From positions 860,856 through 924,855 of the forward strand of contig MU008176.1 in assembly GCA_010909165.1 (NCBI GenBank): a stretch of 64,000 nucleotides of DNA. The letters run 5' to 3'. The stretch is from Anthoceros angustus (Eukaryota; Streptophyta; Anthocerotopsida; Anthocerotales; Anthocerotaceae). The translations under genes were made by a program, and so were the position numbers. Shown in pieces: positions 24,400 through 35,836 of the stretch (positions are counted from its first letter, which is position 1; each line of letters opens with the position of its first letter). The notes below the pieces were generated by a model. The model saw only the letters and a list, made by a program, of their open reading frames with translations, was not told where the DNA came from and did not search any database.

Positions 24400-25090
24400 G
24401 AACCAGCAGAACTCCCCCCTAGACGCCCTGTCGACCATGCCATAGAGCTCCGCCAGTCATAAACCCATCAAGATCCAAACCATACACCATCAAAAACGAG
24501 GAAATAAAAAACAAGTAGACGAACTCCTACAGAAAGGGTTTGCGCCTTCTGTCCCTTCGAGCCCTCTTCTGGCAAACCGAGATGGTGGTTGGCGGCATGC
24601 ATTGACTATCGAGGACTAAACCGCCACGAAAATGTCTACCGATGCCGAGGATCGATGAGATCCTCGGACCAACTTCACGGCAAAGTGGTTTACCAAGATT
24701 GATCGAGATCCGGCTTCCACCGCATCGTGATCAAGGAAGGGATGAGTCAAAACTTCCGCGACAAGACATGGCCACTGAGTTCGTGGTCATGCCGCTTTTC
24801 AACACCACTCGCAACATTCCAATGTCTCATGCGTGACATCTTACGACCATTGTTGCAAGGCGTCAAGTATTCCTCGACGACATCCTCATATACACACCGA
24901 CCTAGAGACACATTACACCTTGGTCGAAAGGTACTTGAGTGCAAATAAGTTATTGGCCAAAAGAAGTAAGTGTGTCTTCATGAGACAGGAGTGTGAATAC
25001 CGGGCCACATCATTAGTGCAACAGTATCCGGGTAGATCCTCGCAAGGTCAAAGCCGGTGGATCGCCCCTACCTCGTGATATCACACAACT
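24400..25090 (+). pseudogene. Reverse transcriptase of the Ty3/gypsy element (frameshifted)
   Basis: Blocks KPYTIKNEEIKNKQVDELLQ (about 24475-24535), a DGGWRxCxDYRGLN-type block (24580-24620), MPRIDEILGPTS (24640), FTKIDRDPAS (24690) and FQCLMRDILRPLLQGVKYS (24820-24875) are spread over three frames. The Y-x-D-D catalytic site is damaged: the expected position reads TSSYTH or IPRRHPHIHT by frame. LSANKLLAKRSKCVF follows. Confidence 0.8.
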
Positions 25091-25094
25091 ATTC

Positions 25095-25595
25095 GGCATG
25101 GCTTTACCGCCGCTTCATCCAAAGTTTCAGCAAGATAGCTGCTCTCGACGGATGCCCTCGTGCACTCAACCGCCAAACCCTTACAATCGACCGGGCCGTC
25201 TGTGCATTTGAATGCTCAAACAAGCCCTTAGTTCGCCTCCGTGGCGGTGGCGCACTGTGCCCCATACACCCCGCATACGATGCATCGATTTTGCTATGGG
25301 TGCAGATCACCAACAGTGGTCGAGCTATTGCAATCCGTGAAGTTGCAAGGCTGAATTATGTCATACATGACAAAGAGATGTTGGCGATCACCCACGCCTC
25401 AAGGTGTGGAGGCATTACCTCTTAGGCTGAAAGTGTGTCACACCACACACCCTTGCAACATTTCTTCTCACAACCTCTCAACTCCAGGGCGTAGATGGGC
25501 GAATATAAAGCGGTTTAGAGCCTCGAGATCAAGTATATTCTTTGGGACTTCTAACGTGGTCGCAGATGCCTTGAGTAGGAGAGCACACTCATGAC
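25095..25595 (+). pseudogene. RNase H of the Ty3/gypsy element
   Basis: DASILLWVQITN (about 25279), RLNYVIHDKEMLAITHA (about 25350-25400) and SNVVADALSRRAHS (about 25550) are the start, middle and end blocks of the Ty3 RNase H domain. The catalytic Asp of DASI and the terminal ADALSR are preserved. Confidence 0.82.
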
Positions 25596-25609
25596 CACAG
25601 TCCCAAAGC

Positions 25610-26787
25610 AGTGCGGTTAGTCGGGATGGATTGCCTCAAGACCCGAGAGTTGTGGCAGTTGTATCAAAGTCTCCTCGCAGACGCAGCAGGTATTCCCACA
25701 GCACTTACCCAACTCTATTCCCTCAAGGATGCTTGTGTTTACCGTAAGGGCCGGTTGGTCCCTCCCGCCATCAGCCAACAAGCCATCCTCCATGATCTGC
25801 ATGACTCCCCAATCTCCGGGCACTTGGGTATTGACAAAACCTATGCCAAGGTCCGGGAGCATTTCCACTGGGAAGGCATGCGCCCGACAGCATCGAGTGG
25901 GTGCGCTCACCTTGATCCTGCCACAAACCAAACCTAGCCATCGAAATACCTGTGTCTACTCCAACCCCTCCAAATCCTCGTTTGGTCAATAGCCATGGAC
26001 TTCATTACACACCTACCCGCTCCGAAGGACAGATCCGGTGGTGAGATAGGTTTTCCAAGGTCCGCCACTTCATTCCTGGCCACCGACCATTATCGAACCA
26101 AACTAGCTACCCTTTTTGTCCGTGAAATCTTCCGATTACACGGAACACCCGAGGACATTGTGTGGACGAAATTCACCCTTTTTGGCGGAACTTCATGGAC
26201 ACACGGGCATCAAATGAACATGTCTTCCGCCTATCACCCAGACGGGACAGAGCAGAATCAGTGTTAGAAGACATGCTTCGCCATTTCACACATGAGAAGC
26301 GGACAGTGGGAGGAACTCCTTCCCTTGTTGGAGTATGCGACACCCTTCAAGCACGCAGCCATGGGGTTACTCCTTCAAACTCTGCACGGTGAGACACCCC
26401 ACCTCCGTGCTTATGGCCCAACAAATAAGTGGCGGGCGGCCGAATCGCCGAGGACATTTGGCACGAGGTCAAGATGGCTCGACACAAACTCCAAGCAGCA
26501 CAAGACCGACTCGATCCAGCCAATCACACCGACGCGACGTCAACTACTCCTAGGCTTGTTTGGCTCGAGTCAAGCCCCATGTATCCCGCCATGATTCAAA
26601 GAACGCAGAAGCTCACCTACCGCTGCGGTGGCCTTTCCGTGTCGAACGCGCCAACAAGGTCGCGATCACCTTGAATCGCCCACCGCCAACATTCCATGTG
26701 TCCTCGTTGAAACCGTGATCCACCGTGCCGAACTTCTCCTGCCGACACCGAGTCTGTCCCAAGAACCCTACCAACCCTTCCAAAGAC
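25610..26787 (+). pseudogene. Integrase of the Ty3/gypsy element
   Basis: The zinc-binding domain reads HDLHDSPISGHLGIDKTYAK (about 25790-25850). The catalytic core begins MDFITHLPAPKDRSGG (25995), with the first Asp. It continues LATLFVREIFRLHGTPEDIV (26104-26162) and SSAYHPDGT (26223), the region of the third acidic residue. WLESSPMYP and AHLPLRWPFRVERANKV-type C-terminal blocks follow (26560-26660). Frames change repeatedly. Confidence 0.85.
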
Positions 26788-27780
26788 ATGACTCCCCAAT
26801 CTCCGGGCACTTGGGTATTGACAAAACCTATGCCAAGGTCCGGAGCATTTCCACTGGAAGGCATGCGCCCGATTGCATCGAGTGGGTGCGCTCACCGATC
26901 CGCCAACAAACCAAACCTAGCCATCGAAATACCTGTGTCTACTCCAACCCCTCCAAATCCCCAAAGGCCGCTTCCCAATAGCCATGGACTTCATTACACA
27001 CCTACCTCGCGCCTCCTGAAGGACAAAGATCCGGTGGTGATGTATAGGTTTTCAAGGTCGCCACTTCATTCCTGCCACCACCATTATCGCAACCAAACTA
27101 GCCACCCTTTTTGTCCGTGAAATCTTCCGATTACTAACACCCGAGGACATTGTGATGGACGCTAAATTCACCTCCGGGTTTTGGCGGAACTTCATGGCAT
27201 CAACACAACATGTCTTCCGCCTATCACCCGAGACGGACGAGAAGCAGAATCGTGTTAGAAGACATGCTTTGCCATTTCACACATGAGAAGTGCAAGTGGA
27301 GGAACTCCTTCCCTTGTTGGAGTATGCGTGACACTTCAAGCACGCAGCCAGGGGTTACTCCTTCAAACTTCAGACGGTGAGACACCCCACCTCGTGCTTA
27401 TGGCCCAACAACAAGACAAGTGGGCGGAATCCGAGGACATTTGGCACGAGGTCAAGATGGCTCGACACAAACTCCAAGCACAAGACCGACCTGATCACGC
27501 CCAATCACCGACGCTGACGCCAACTACCTGCTAGCTTTGTTTGGCTCGAGTCAAGCCCCATGTATCCCGCCATGATTCAAAGAACGCAGAAGCTCACCTA
27601 CCGCTGGCCTTCCGTGTCGAACGCGCCAACAAGGTCGCATCAGCTTGAACCGCCCACGACCGGGCGCCACCAACATTCCATGTGTCCTCGGAAACCAAAG
27701 TGATCCACCGCGTCAACTTCTCCCATCGCTGACACCACCGAGTCTGGTCCCAAGAACCCCCCAACCCTTCCAAAGACTCC
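25801..27780 (+). repeat. Tandem duplication of the integrase region, period about 987 bp
   Basis: ATGACTCCCCAATCTCCGGG occurs at 25801 and again at 26788, and the following kilobase matches through the integrase core to its C-terminus. The junction lies in CCAACCCTTCCAAAGAC, which recurs near 27770. The second copy (26788-27780) repeats MDFITHLP at 26983 and LATLFVREIFRLL at about 27100. The copies differ mostly by small indels. Confidence 0.88.
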
Positions 27781-28008
27781 CATTCCCTCTCAGGAGGCCA
27801 GCGCCTTCCCTCCGAACCCCTCCCGACGTGATCACCACTTCCCACCAACCGACCCGCATCCTCCAGGCCGAGACTAGACCTCCCAGACCGACACATCCGT
27901 GACTTCTGGTTGCGTGGGAGGCGAGCCCGATTCGGCAACATGGGAACCCGAGGATTGCCTCCAATACCCTGCCTCAGGCACAGCAGATTCCATGGCCGGA
28001 GGACCCGC

Positions 28009-28020
28009 AAGTGGGGAGAA
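28009..28020 (+). promoter_or_regulatory. Polypurine tract
   Basis: AAGTGGGGAGAA immediately precedes the TG of the 3' LTR. It is the plus-strand primer for reverse transcription. Confidence 0.8.
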
Positions 28021-28342
28021 TGAACGTGATGACGAGCCGCCACTCAAGTCATCCGCCGAGGAACCGGCTACCAAAAAGGTGAACCCTACGAAAACACTCA
28101 TGATTTTAGCAAATACCCAAATTGATACGAAAATAATTAAATGATACTAATTAAATAGATAAATGCCACTATAGGATATCCGGATAACTAAAATCGTTAT
28201 ACCAAGAGAATCCCAAGAAGTAGGGTAAGAAGGCGTGTGCTCACCTTCTTGGCATTGCCTGCACACATGTATTTATAGCGAATCTGAACATGAAGAAAAC
28301 GTCCATTTTCCTGAAGCTGGAACTCAGAGTTGCCCCGTAACA
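28021..28342 (+). repeat. 3' LTR
   Basis: Starts TGAACGTGATGACG directly after the polypurine tract and ends CCGTAACA. TTGAT follows at 28343-28347 and repeats the base pairs before the 5' LTR. It carries the same TATTTATA box as the 5' copy. Confidence 0.9.
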
Positions 28343-28629
28343 TTGATTATTTCGATTGTCTTCTTGTTTGCATCACACACTTTTATCGTCCCTCTAGTTC
28401 AGACGTACGTATGTATACCCAGTTTTTCATCTCTTTTTATATTGTACTATCTTTGTCCCATGATGGTGTTTCCATCCTTAGTCGACATAAATAAAATTGT
28501 TGTTGTTGGTTGCCCCCGTCAACACTAGGAACTTGAAATTAGCAAATCATTGGTTCGAATCGCCAAGACAGTGAACGGGCACGATCTTGCGGGAGTTGGA
28601 GAATTATTATGCACAAATTTTAGTTTTTA

Positions 28630-28705
28630 CAAGGAACTTAATGGATTCTTACAAGGAACTTAATGGATTCTTACAAGGAACTTAATGGATTCTTACAAGG
28701 AGCTT
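28630..28705 (+). repeat. 22-bp tandem repeat
   Basis: The unit TTCTTACAAGGAACTTAATGGA is repeated about 3.5 times; the last unit is changed to GGAGCTTAACTG. Confidence 0.9.
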
Positions 28706-28714
28706 AACTGTATT

Positions 28715-29036
28715 TTGTAAATCATAGGAGTAAAGGATAATTAAAATTTATATTTAAAATCATAGGAGTAAAAGGATAATTAAAATTTATATTTAAAATC
28801 ATAGGAATAAAGGATAATTAAAATTTATATTTAAAATCATAGGAGTAAAGGATAATTACAATTTATATTTAAAATCATAGGAGTAAAGGATAATTAAAAT
28901 TTATATTTAAAATCATAGGGGTAAAGGATAATTAAAATTTATATTTAAAATTATAGGAGTAAAGGATAATTAAAATTTATATTTAAAATCATAGGAGTAA
29001 AGGATAATTAAAATTTATATTTAAAATCATAGGAGT
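28715..29036 (+). repeat. 38-39 bp AT-rich minisatellite
   Basis: The unit is built of TAAAGGATAATTAAAATTT, ATATTTAAAATCATAGGAG in tandem, about eight copies. Single-base variants distinguish units (TTACAATTT, CATAGGGG, AATTATAGG, AGTAAAAGG). It lies between the retrotransposon and the repeat-protein locus. Confidence 0.92.
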
Positions 29037-29067
29037 TCATGAGAACTTTACAGTCAAGCATTCTTTC

Positions 29068-29261
29068 GTCCTATCACTCCTAGAATGCTTCAACCTTATG
29101 ACTATTAGAAATGGGTGCTATTCATTGCCCATTGTAAAGCCCTGCTTATTTTCCCATTTTGTCCGTCCTATCACTCCTAGAATGCTTCAACCTTATGACT
29201 ATTAGAATGGGGTGCTATTCATTGCCCATTGTAAAGCCCTGCTTATTTTCCCATTTTGTCC
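29068..29261 (+). repeat. Tandem duplication of a 95-98 bp unit
   Basis: CGTCCTATCACTCCTAGAAT starts both copies (29069 and 29164), which run through CCCTGCTTATTTTCCCATTT. They differ by one base in the AAATGGGTG/AATGGGGTG word. No gene is seen from 28350 to 29850 apart from these repeats. Confidence 0.88.
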
Positions 29262-29849
29262 TCCCTTGAGCAGTGACAGTCAAACAAGTTCATGGGAACT
29301 CCACGGTCAAGTGAGTCCTTTGGTCCCATCACTACTAGGATGGGCACTATCCATCGCCCCATTGCATAGTTCTAAAGACCTACAGTGCTGCCCTCTAGTA
29401 AAGCTCTATACCTTACGAAGCTACTTGTTAGAAAGTCCTACGGTCTATGGGACTTGTCTCTTGTAAGGCCACAAAATCACTGATTTCCATTGGAGTAATG
29501 GAATATTATCGCTCATGTATGTTTGCTTAATGTCTTCTCCACATAGTTTTGATAAAGATTAAAAATGATTTTTCAGCTCTCCTTTTCCATATCGTTTTTA
29601 TGGAGTTGTAGAAAACATTTCTAGCTTTTCTCCTCCATGTCGTTTCCATGTAGGTGTAGAAGGTCTTTCTAGCATTTCTTCTCTATGGTGTAGAAGGACT
29701 TTCTAACTCTGACTGTCATCATCCTTAGTCGACTAATATACGTTGGCATAATATGACATTTTTTTTTCTTGCCAAAATTATGATATTTCCCTTTTTCTTG
29801 ACGGTCATCCATTCTTAGTTGATCATCGTAAATTGGTATAACATTTCCG

Positions 29850-30060
29850 TTTCATAAGTAGTCATCCATATTTAGTCGATTTATTTTTGTCCTTAATTTT
29901 GGAAGCTTTTCACGCTCTATGAATAAATCGTCCCATACAACATCATGGATTTCCATTGGAGTACCAGAAGAACCTATGGAAAAATGTTCTAGGAGTAATG
30001 AAATGTTCAGGGTAATGTGATGTTTGGTTAACGTCATCTCCACATAGTTTCCATAGAGAC
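29850..30060 (-). pseudogene. Downstream fragment of the same repeat protein
   Basis: Beyond the stop at 30074, in another frame, the minus strand reads MEIHDVVWDDLFIEREKLPK and RTKINRLNMDDYL. This is a third copy of the VWDDL module followed by the start of a repeat. The gene was probably longer or was partly duplicated. Confidence 0.5.
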
Positions 30061-30073
30061 TTAGAAGGACTTT

Positions 30074-30958
30074 TTAGCTCTCCTTTTTCCAAATCGTTGC
30101 AATGGAGTTGTAGAAGAAATTTCCAACTTTTCTTTTCCATGACGTTTTCCCTGAAGGTGTAGAAAGATTTTCTAGCTTTTCACTTCCATCCATCCGTAGT
30201 CGACAATTATAAATTGGTGTAATTTGATATTTTCTTTTTCTTGCCGGAATTGTGATATTTCCTTTTCCTTGACAGTCATCCATTCTTCTATCATCGTAAA
30301 TTGCTGTAACATTTTCATTTTTTGAGTAGTCATTGATGGCTAGTTGATCTATTTTTGTTCTTATTTTTGGAAGCTTTTCACATTCTTTGAATAAATCGTC
30401 CCATACAACATCATGGATTTCCATTGGAGTATCGGAAGACCCTGTGGAAGAATGTCCTAGCTCTTGACTGTCGTCATTCCTTAGTAGACTATTATAAATT
30501 GGTGTAGTATTTCCTTTTTCTAGACAATCATCCATCTTCAGTCGACTATTATAAATTGGTGTGATATTTCCTTTTTTAAGATAATCATCCATCCTTGATC
30601 GACTATTATAAATCGATGTAGTACTTCCTTTTTCTAGATAGTCATCCATCCGTGACCGACCATGATAACTTGGCGTAGTACTTCCTTTTTCTAGATAGTC
30701 ATCCATCCTTGATCGACTATTATAAATTGATGTAGTATTTCCTTTTTCTGAACATTCATCCATCCTTAGTCGATTATTATAAATAGGAGTAAAATTTCTT
30801 TTTTCTTGGAGGTTATGTATCTTCATTCGACTATTATAAATTGGAGTAAGAGGAAAAATGATAATATTTTTTTCTTCTGTCCTTATTTTAGTTCTTACTC
30901 TTGGAAGTTTTTGGCACTCTTCCAATAAATCATCCCAAACATAATTATAACTTCCCAT
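30074..30958 (-). CDS. Tandem-repeat protein of unknown function
   Basis: An open frame of about 294 codons from the first internal ATG (MGSYNYVWDDL, 30958). The frame stays open upstream to a TTG at 31006. It begins with a module VWDDLLEECQKLPRVRTKI. About seven 19-residue repeats follow with consensus TTPIYNSRSRMDDYLEKGS (residues roughly 40-175). A second module VWDDLFKECEKLPKIRTKI comes next, then two or three degenerate repeats and a basic C-terminus. The 57-bp DNA period keeps the frame. I do not recognise the family and see no signal peptide or membrane segment. The codon content is AT-rich like the flanks. It could be a real small gene, one exon of a larger one, or an expanded minisatellite that happens to stay open. 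Confidence 0.45.
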   Translation of the reverse strand: MGSYNYVWDDLLEECQKLPRVRTKIRTEEKNIIIFPLTPIYNSRMKIHNLQEKRNFTPIYNNRLRMDECSEKGNTTSIYNSRSRMDDYLEKGSTTPSYHGRSRMDDYLEKGSTTSIYNSRSRMDDYLKKGNITPIYNSRLKMDDCLEKGNTTPIYNSLLRNDDSQELGHSSTGSSDTPMEIHDVVWDDLFKECEKLPKIRTKIDQLAINDYSKNENVTAIYDDRRMDDCQGKGNITIPARKRKYQITPIYNCRLRMDGSEKLENLSTPSGKTSWKRKVGNFFYNSIATIWKKES

Positions 30959-31534
30959 TGTAATACCAGAGCCTTTTTCAAAATAAATAAAATAATGCAA
31001 CAACAAGACAAATGATTATAATTATGATATTAGATGGTCTGGCTCGGAAGAACTCCGAGGAAGCAGACCTACGTGGAAAAATTGACCTTAGAAGAAGTGT
31101 AGGGCGACGAAGAAGTTAACCAAAAAAATTCACCCTAGAGACAGCAAATAAACGAGAGGAGTTTATAATATATGATAATGAGTTTATAATATATGGTAAT
31201 AAGTACCAAAAAGTTACTCCTCTATTGGTTGAGGATGCCCTTTTATACTGAGGACCGGAGGAGCTTTTGACATATTCATCCTAAATAATATATTTCTAAA
31301 TACGATAATTAAATATATCATCATGCTCGTCGCAATATAGGTAATGTCCAAACTAAGACCACGATATTTTACCTGTTTCGCGATCCGGTATGTCACCTAT
31401 TTCGCGATTCTGCGATTGAAGCCTTTGACGATTTTCGAACGCATTGCACCGGGAGTCGGAGTCCTTTTGCAGAACGCATTGAGAGCTTTGTTTTATGTTC
31501 AAAGATATGTAGGCAGAGAATTGGCTGGACGACT

Positions 31535-33214
31535 CTAGAGCGTACGCGACTGCAGAGAGGCGTCCGCAAGAAGGGCCTGGGCAGCTCGCTTGCCCGAGAC
31601 GAGGGCGCCATGGTGGGTGGCGTGGTCCCGGTGGTCACCGCACACATAGAGCTTCTGGCCCAGCCTCACCTCGCGGGCGAGGTCGGTGGGAGGGTCCAGA
31701 TTAGGTTGCCCGAACACCACCTTGTAGCTACGCAGAAACTGCCATCGCGAAACCACGGACGCTCCGAACCAGCCCGCGAGCTCCTGCCTCACCGCCTCCT
31801 CCAGCCCCTCCTTGTCCCAGTCCGCGGCGCCCAGCCGCAGGCCCACGCTCATGAGGCTCTTGCCCGGGGGCGCGTACGAGGGGGCGACGTTGGACACCAC
31901 CACCACGCTGTTCACCACGCCCTTCCCGGATCCGTTGAGGTAGAGCAGCGGCCCGGCGTATGGGGCCTCGTCTGCGGAGTAGTACAGGGTGGCGGAGTTC
32001 CGGGGCGGCCGAGTCACCGGGCCGCTCGGCGGGAGGGCGTCGCCCAGGAGACGGGCGGCCTCGGGGCCCTCCACCGCGATCACCACCCCGTGCCGGCTTC
32101 TGACGATGCGTCCGTTTTCGAGCTTCACGCCCGGGGTTCCGTCCAGGACCAGGGAGGACGCTCGGGAGTTGAGCCGGACGGCGCCCGCCGGTAGCCGGTC
32201 TGCGAGCTGCTGCGGGATGGCCCCAATCCCCCCCGCGGGGAGCACGTTGGCGCCAAGTGCGAAGGCGCGGAAGATGAACTCGTAGAGCCGGGACGAGGAG
32301 GCGAGCTCGAAGTCGAAGAAGACGCCCCCGAAGAAGGGGCGGAAGAAGGCGTCGATCATGGACTGGGAGAAGCCCTCCCGTTTGAGACGCTGGAGCGCGG
32401 ATTCTTCTTCCGCGTTCAGAATGTCTTCCACGGACCGGGAGGAAGCCTTCAGCCTGCTTGCGAGGAAGAGTTTTTAGGTCAGTTGAAGGGAAGGGAAGGG
32501 AAGGCAAGGGAACGGAGCGAAGAATGAATGGAAGCTTGAGGATGGCGGACTTGGGAGGAATGTAGTACACTACCTCACGATGCCGACCAGGAGCTTGTCC
32601 AGCACCGAGCCCACGGGGTTGAAGATGGCGAGGATGCCGTCCACAGGGTGGCGGAAGGGGTCAGCCAGGCGGTGGAAGCCGTCGTCCAGCTTCACCACGG
32701 CGCCGGCGTAGAACTTCTGGAGGTCCAGGGCCTCGTAGTCCAGCACCTCCTGGGCCTCAGGGTAGCCGGAGAGCAGGAGCTGGAATCCGCGGTCCAGCTT
32801 GAATCCCTGGTGGAGGTCGGTGCGCACTCTGCCGCCCACGCCGTCCGAGGCTTCCAGGAGGAGGAAGGGGACGTCGGCCTGCGCCAGCTGACGGGCTGCA
32901 GCCAGGCCCGCCAGGCCTGCTCCCACGATCACCACCCCGGTCTCCTCTTCTGGGCCTTCTTCCGCATTGCTGCTGCTCCCCGCGCTGCTGGGCCTCTCGT
33001 CTGTGGACACAGCTGCGGCTCTGGTGGTGCCAGCCTTCCGCACTCGCCGCCATTGCGCTGCTTCAGGTGCGATGCGTCTCAGCTTGAGTCCGGGCTTGCT
33101 TTGGAGCAGGAAGTGGACTTCGGATTTGAGGCCGGCGGGCTTGGGCTGCTGCTGGTCCAGAGACTTGGGGACGAGGTGGGTGCCGGCACGGCAGACTGGG
33201 CTGGAGAGCAACAT
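31535..33214 (-). CDS. FAD-dependent amine-oxidase-like oxidoreductase, probably plastid-targeted
   Basis: Two exons on the minus strand, 33214-32574 and 32453-31535, joined by a 120-bp GT-AG intron (32573-32454) that restores GIVR to LKASSRS. The product is about 519 residues from ATG 33214; an ATG at 33307 would add 31. Residues about 1-90 are Ser/Arg/Ala-rich and low in acidic residues, as in a transit peptide. A Rossmann FAD site VVIVGAGLAGLAAARQL starts near residue 94, with LLLEASDGVGGRVRT following. The C-terminal half has DAFFRPFFGGVFFD, AGGIGAIPQQLADRLP and a final LYVCGDHRDHATHHGALVSG, the second FAD-contact motif. The layout matches the plant FAD/NAD(P)-binding amine-oxidase-domain family. 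Its substrate is not known to me. No frame break is seen. Confidence 0.88.
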
Positions 33215-34069
33215 CCTGGCCTGGCCGAATTCGCTTTGGATCACCCGCTGTTCGGGGCTCCTCCGGGCATGAAAATCTACTGCTCCTTTATTGCCGCTTG
33301 CTTTCACGCTTTGTGAGAGCGAGTTGGAGATGCCGTCACCCTCGGAGGTCGAGATGCAGATACCGTCGCAGCCAAATCACTTCATCCTCTTGTGTCTCCA
33401 AGAACAGATTTGAGGCTCGTGATCCCCGTATCTTGAGAAGGATTCTAACCTCGTCCCTCGTATCCCACATCCATCAACGAGTAGGGGTGACTTGCGCGTG
33501 GCCCAGTGCAAGGTTATCAGTACCAGACTGTCTTTTGGATGGGACAAGTGGGAGCTGTTGAATGGATAATGTTCTCTCTGGATGTCCAAGTGCGTCGGCA
33601 GCAGTGCACTTTTCACCAGTCTACATAGGTACTGATGGGGGGGAGAAAGGAGTTAATCAGCTGGCACAGCGAGCATTACTACGAGTCCGGTGCTAATCGT
33701 GTGATAAGTTATCTACAAAATAATCTGGTAAAATTATCCGTCGGGTGAGTCTCTCAGCTTCCCTCTCCCCAAAAGTGCAACTGGTCTCTGGCAGAGTACA
33801 ACTGACATGAGCGCTACCCAAGAACAACCTCGTACTCGTCGTTTTGGGGATCGATGACCTTCGTCATTGCCAACTCGTTACCACCTCTCTTGCTGTTGCT
33901 GCCAAACCGAAAAGCACCGAGACTGAGTACGAGGAAGGAGTATCAGCAATGGGAAATGCAGACAAGAGGATCAACACGGTAGGCACCTGTATCTCAGTGC
34001 AGCTTGTCTCATCCGGCAGCTTTGTGCATGTCAGGAGCAGGATTGTCCGTTGTCACCAACACCTTGTGG
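33215..34069. other. Intergenic region
   Basis: Lies between the FAD oxidoreductase start and the 3' end of the P-class PPR, both on the minus strand, so it should contain the oxidoreductase promoter and the PPR 3' UTR. I see no ORF with a recognisable product and no clear promoter element. Confidence 0.4.
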
Positions 34070-35573
34070 CTACACTATCACCTTCTGGGCCTCCAGCAAC
34101 GAAGATTTGACGCTTGCAGAGAGCTCCCATCCCTTTTCCACCATCTTCTGGTACATGCTGCCGGCCTCTTCAGAGAGTTTCCCCACCAGGAGGCCCTGAA
34201 TGAGTCTGTTGTACCCTCCCTCATCTACTTCCATCCGAGCGTCGCTCATGACCTGCCGAATGTCTCTGACTTTTTCCAACTGGCCTGAGCGTGCATATAC
34301 CTCGTACATGTTCGTTGCCACTCTGGGAGTAAGTCGGAAGCCTCTGTTGAGGTAGTCCCGGTACACCTCCTCGGTTTCTGTCACCAGGCCATATCTTGCC
34401 AAGTAGCCCATCAAGGTTGTGAGGGCGTCAGGTCCAGGCCTGATCTGAGCCTTCTCCAAATCCACCAGTAGCTGCACAGCCATTTCAATGGTACCTGCCT
34501 TCTCGTAGGCCACAATCATTCGGCTGATAAGTCGGTCATCAGGGACCAGGGCTACATCCAGCAGCAGCTGGAATGTCTTGACAGCACCTTCTGCATGCCC
34601 TGCTTTTGTGTAAGCATCTATGAGGGCCGTGAAGGCTTTCAGGGTGGGCCTGACTCCGTTCACCTGCATCAGGTTGAACACTCTCTCTGCTGCAATTGCT
34701 TCCCCAGCCCTTCCGTAAGCTGAGATCAGGGCAGTGAAGGCATCTGCGCTCATCAGTCCAGGAGAAGCCGTCAACAAGGCCTCCGCTTCTGCTGGCAAAC
34801 TCGCGAGCCCATATGCCACTATCAATGCTGTCAAAGCCTTGCTGTCCGGCTTGAGCCCAGCCTTCCCAATCTGCTCAAAGGCATCCCTGGCCCGATCCAC
34901 CAGGCCAAGCCTACCATACAAACTTATCAAAACAGTGTACGTGACCACGTCTGGTGCAAATCCAGACTCCAGCATTTCCTTCAGAGCGCTCTCTGCCTCG
35001 TCCAATCTCTCCAGCTTGCCATACTTGTCAACAAGCTTCGTGTAGTCCCGTGCGCAGACCTCGAAGGCCTGCTCATCCAGAGCAAAATGGAAGACCTGCA
35101 GCACAGCCAGCAACAGAATGGGCTTCAGTCACCAAGCACATTTTCTTCCTGAACGTGCGTTGCATCGTGACGAACACCTTGAAGTAGAGATCACGGTCTC
35201 GGAAGTTGTCGAACTCTATCAGCAAGTCCAGCCAGTCCCGCCTTCGGGGAGTCATGCCCCGAACCCAGCGCCGAAGAACCTCCCAGACGGATTGCTCGTC
35301 CAGAGATGACCGAAGCTCCCGAATGACGAGCCTCGCCCTGTTGGTCACCCTTCCCTCGACGGAAGTCTCGTTTCTCCAGAACTTTCTCGTAGAAGCCAGC
35401 ACCTTGACATTGCAATCCTTTGCAGCATTTCGTAGCCCAGTTGTTCCCCACAATGTTGAAAATGAGCAAGACAGAAGGCCTGTCTCCAAAGCTTTGGGCA
35501 AATCCCGTTGGCCAGGTGATGTCCCAACCATTCGTGTTGTTGCAGCCTGAAGACATGAACCGCATGCTGCCAT
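34070..35573 (-). CDS. P-class pentatricopeptide repeat protein
   Basis: Two exons, 35573-35178 and 35095-34070, with an 82-bp GT-AG intron (35177-35096). Splicing joins DRDLYFK to VFHFALDEQAFE in frame, giving about 473 residues. The first 130 residues include a candidate organelle-targeting region and a helical segment (SVWEVLRRWVRGMTPRRRDW). From about residue 145 to 460, tandem 35-residue PPR motifs follow (DVVTYTVLISLYGRLGLVDRA; TLKAFTALIDAYTKAGHAEGA; PDRLISRMIVAYEKAGTIEMA). There is no E or DYW tail. P-class PPRs bind organellar RNA and act in stability, splicing or translation. The gene is divergent from the OSB-like exons at 35.8 kb. The frame is intact. Confidence 0.88.
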
Positions 35574-35836
35574 GTTGAATTGAGAACCTGGCGTTGGCTA
35601 CCTTCTTCCATTGCTGTGTATGAAGAAGTTGAATCTCTGCTGCCCTAATAGCGGCAATCTGATCAGCATTCCGGGGGACTCGTCCTGCTGCGCTCCCGGA
35701 ATGTTTTCTCTGCTTTGTTGTTATGTGTGTCGAGTGTAGCAGCTAAAGAGGAGGCCTCCGAACAGCGTTGTTTCTTCAAACCATGGCATCAGCGTGTCAC
35801 AACAACATGTGTGCTTCATTCTCCTTTTCTGCACAG
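35574..35836. promoter_or_regulatory. Divergent intergenic region between PPR and OSB-like genes
   Basis: The PPR start on minus (35573) and the first recognised OSB-like exon on plus (35837) are about 260 bases apart. The exon is preceded by a pyrimidine tract and AG (CTCCTTTTCTGCACAG), so an upstream 5' exon may start inside this region. No TATA box is obvious. Confidence 0.35.

Larger units (their letters stand above)
21689..28342 (+). mobile_element. Complete Ty3/gypsy LTR retrotransposon
   Basis: Two LTRs of about 320 bp flank a PBS, gag, protease, RT, RNase H, integrase and a polypurine tract, in Ty3/gypsy order. The target-site duplication TTGAT is present at 21684-21688 and 28343-28347. 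The coding region is broken by many frameshifts and carries a tandem duplication of the integrase. It inserted beside or within the minus-strand transposon relic at 15.2-18.7 kb. Confidence 0.9.

Noticed and set aside
28715-29036. CRISPR-like array of direct repeats
   Set aside because: Units abut without unique spacers and the context is a plant nuclear genome; it is a minisatellite.
31728-32570. Alternative minus-strand frame of 280 codons in the FAD oxidoreductase
   Set aside because: Runs through the intron and reads as Arg/Pro-rich noise; the spliced frame carries the FAD motifs.
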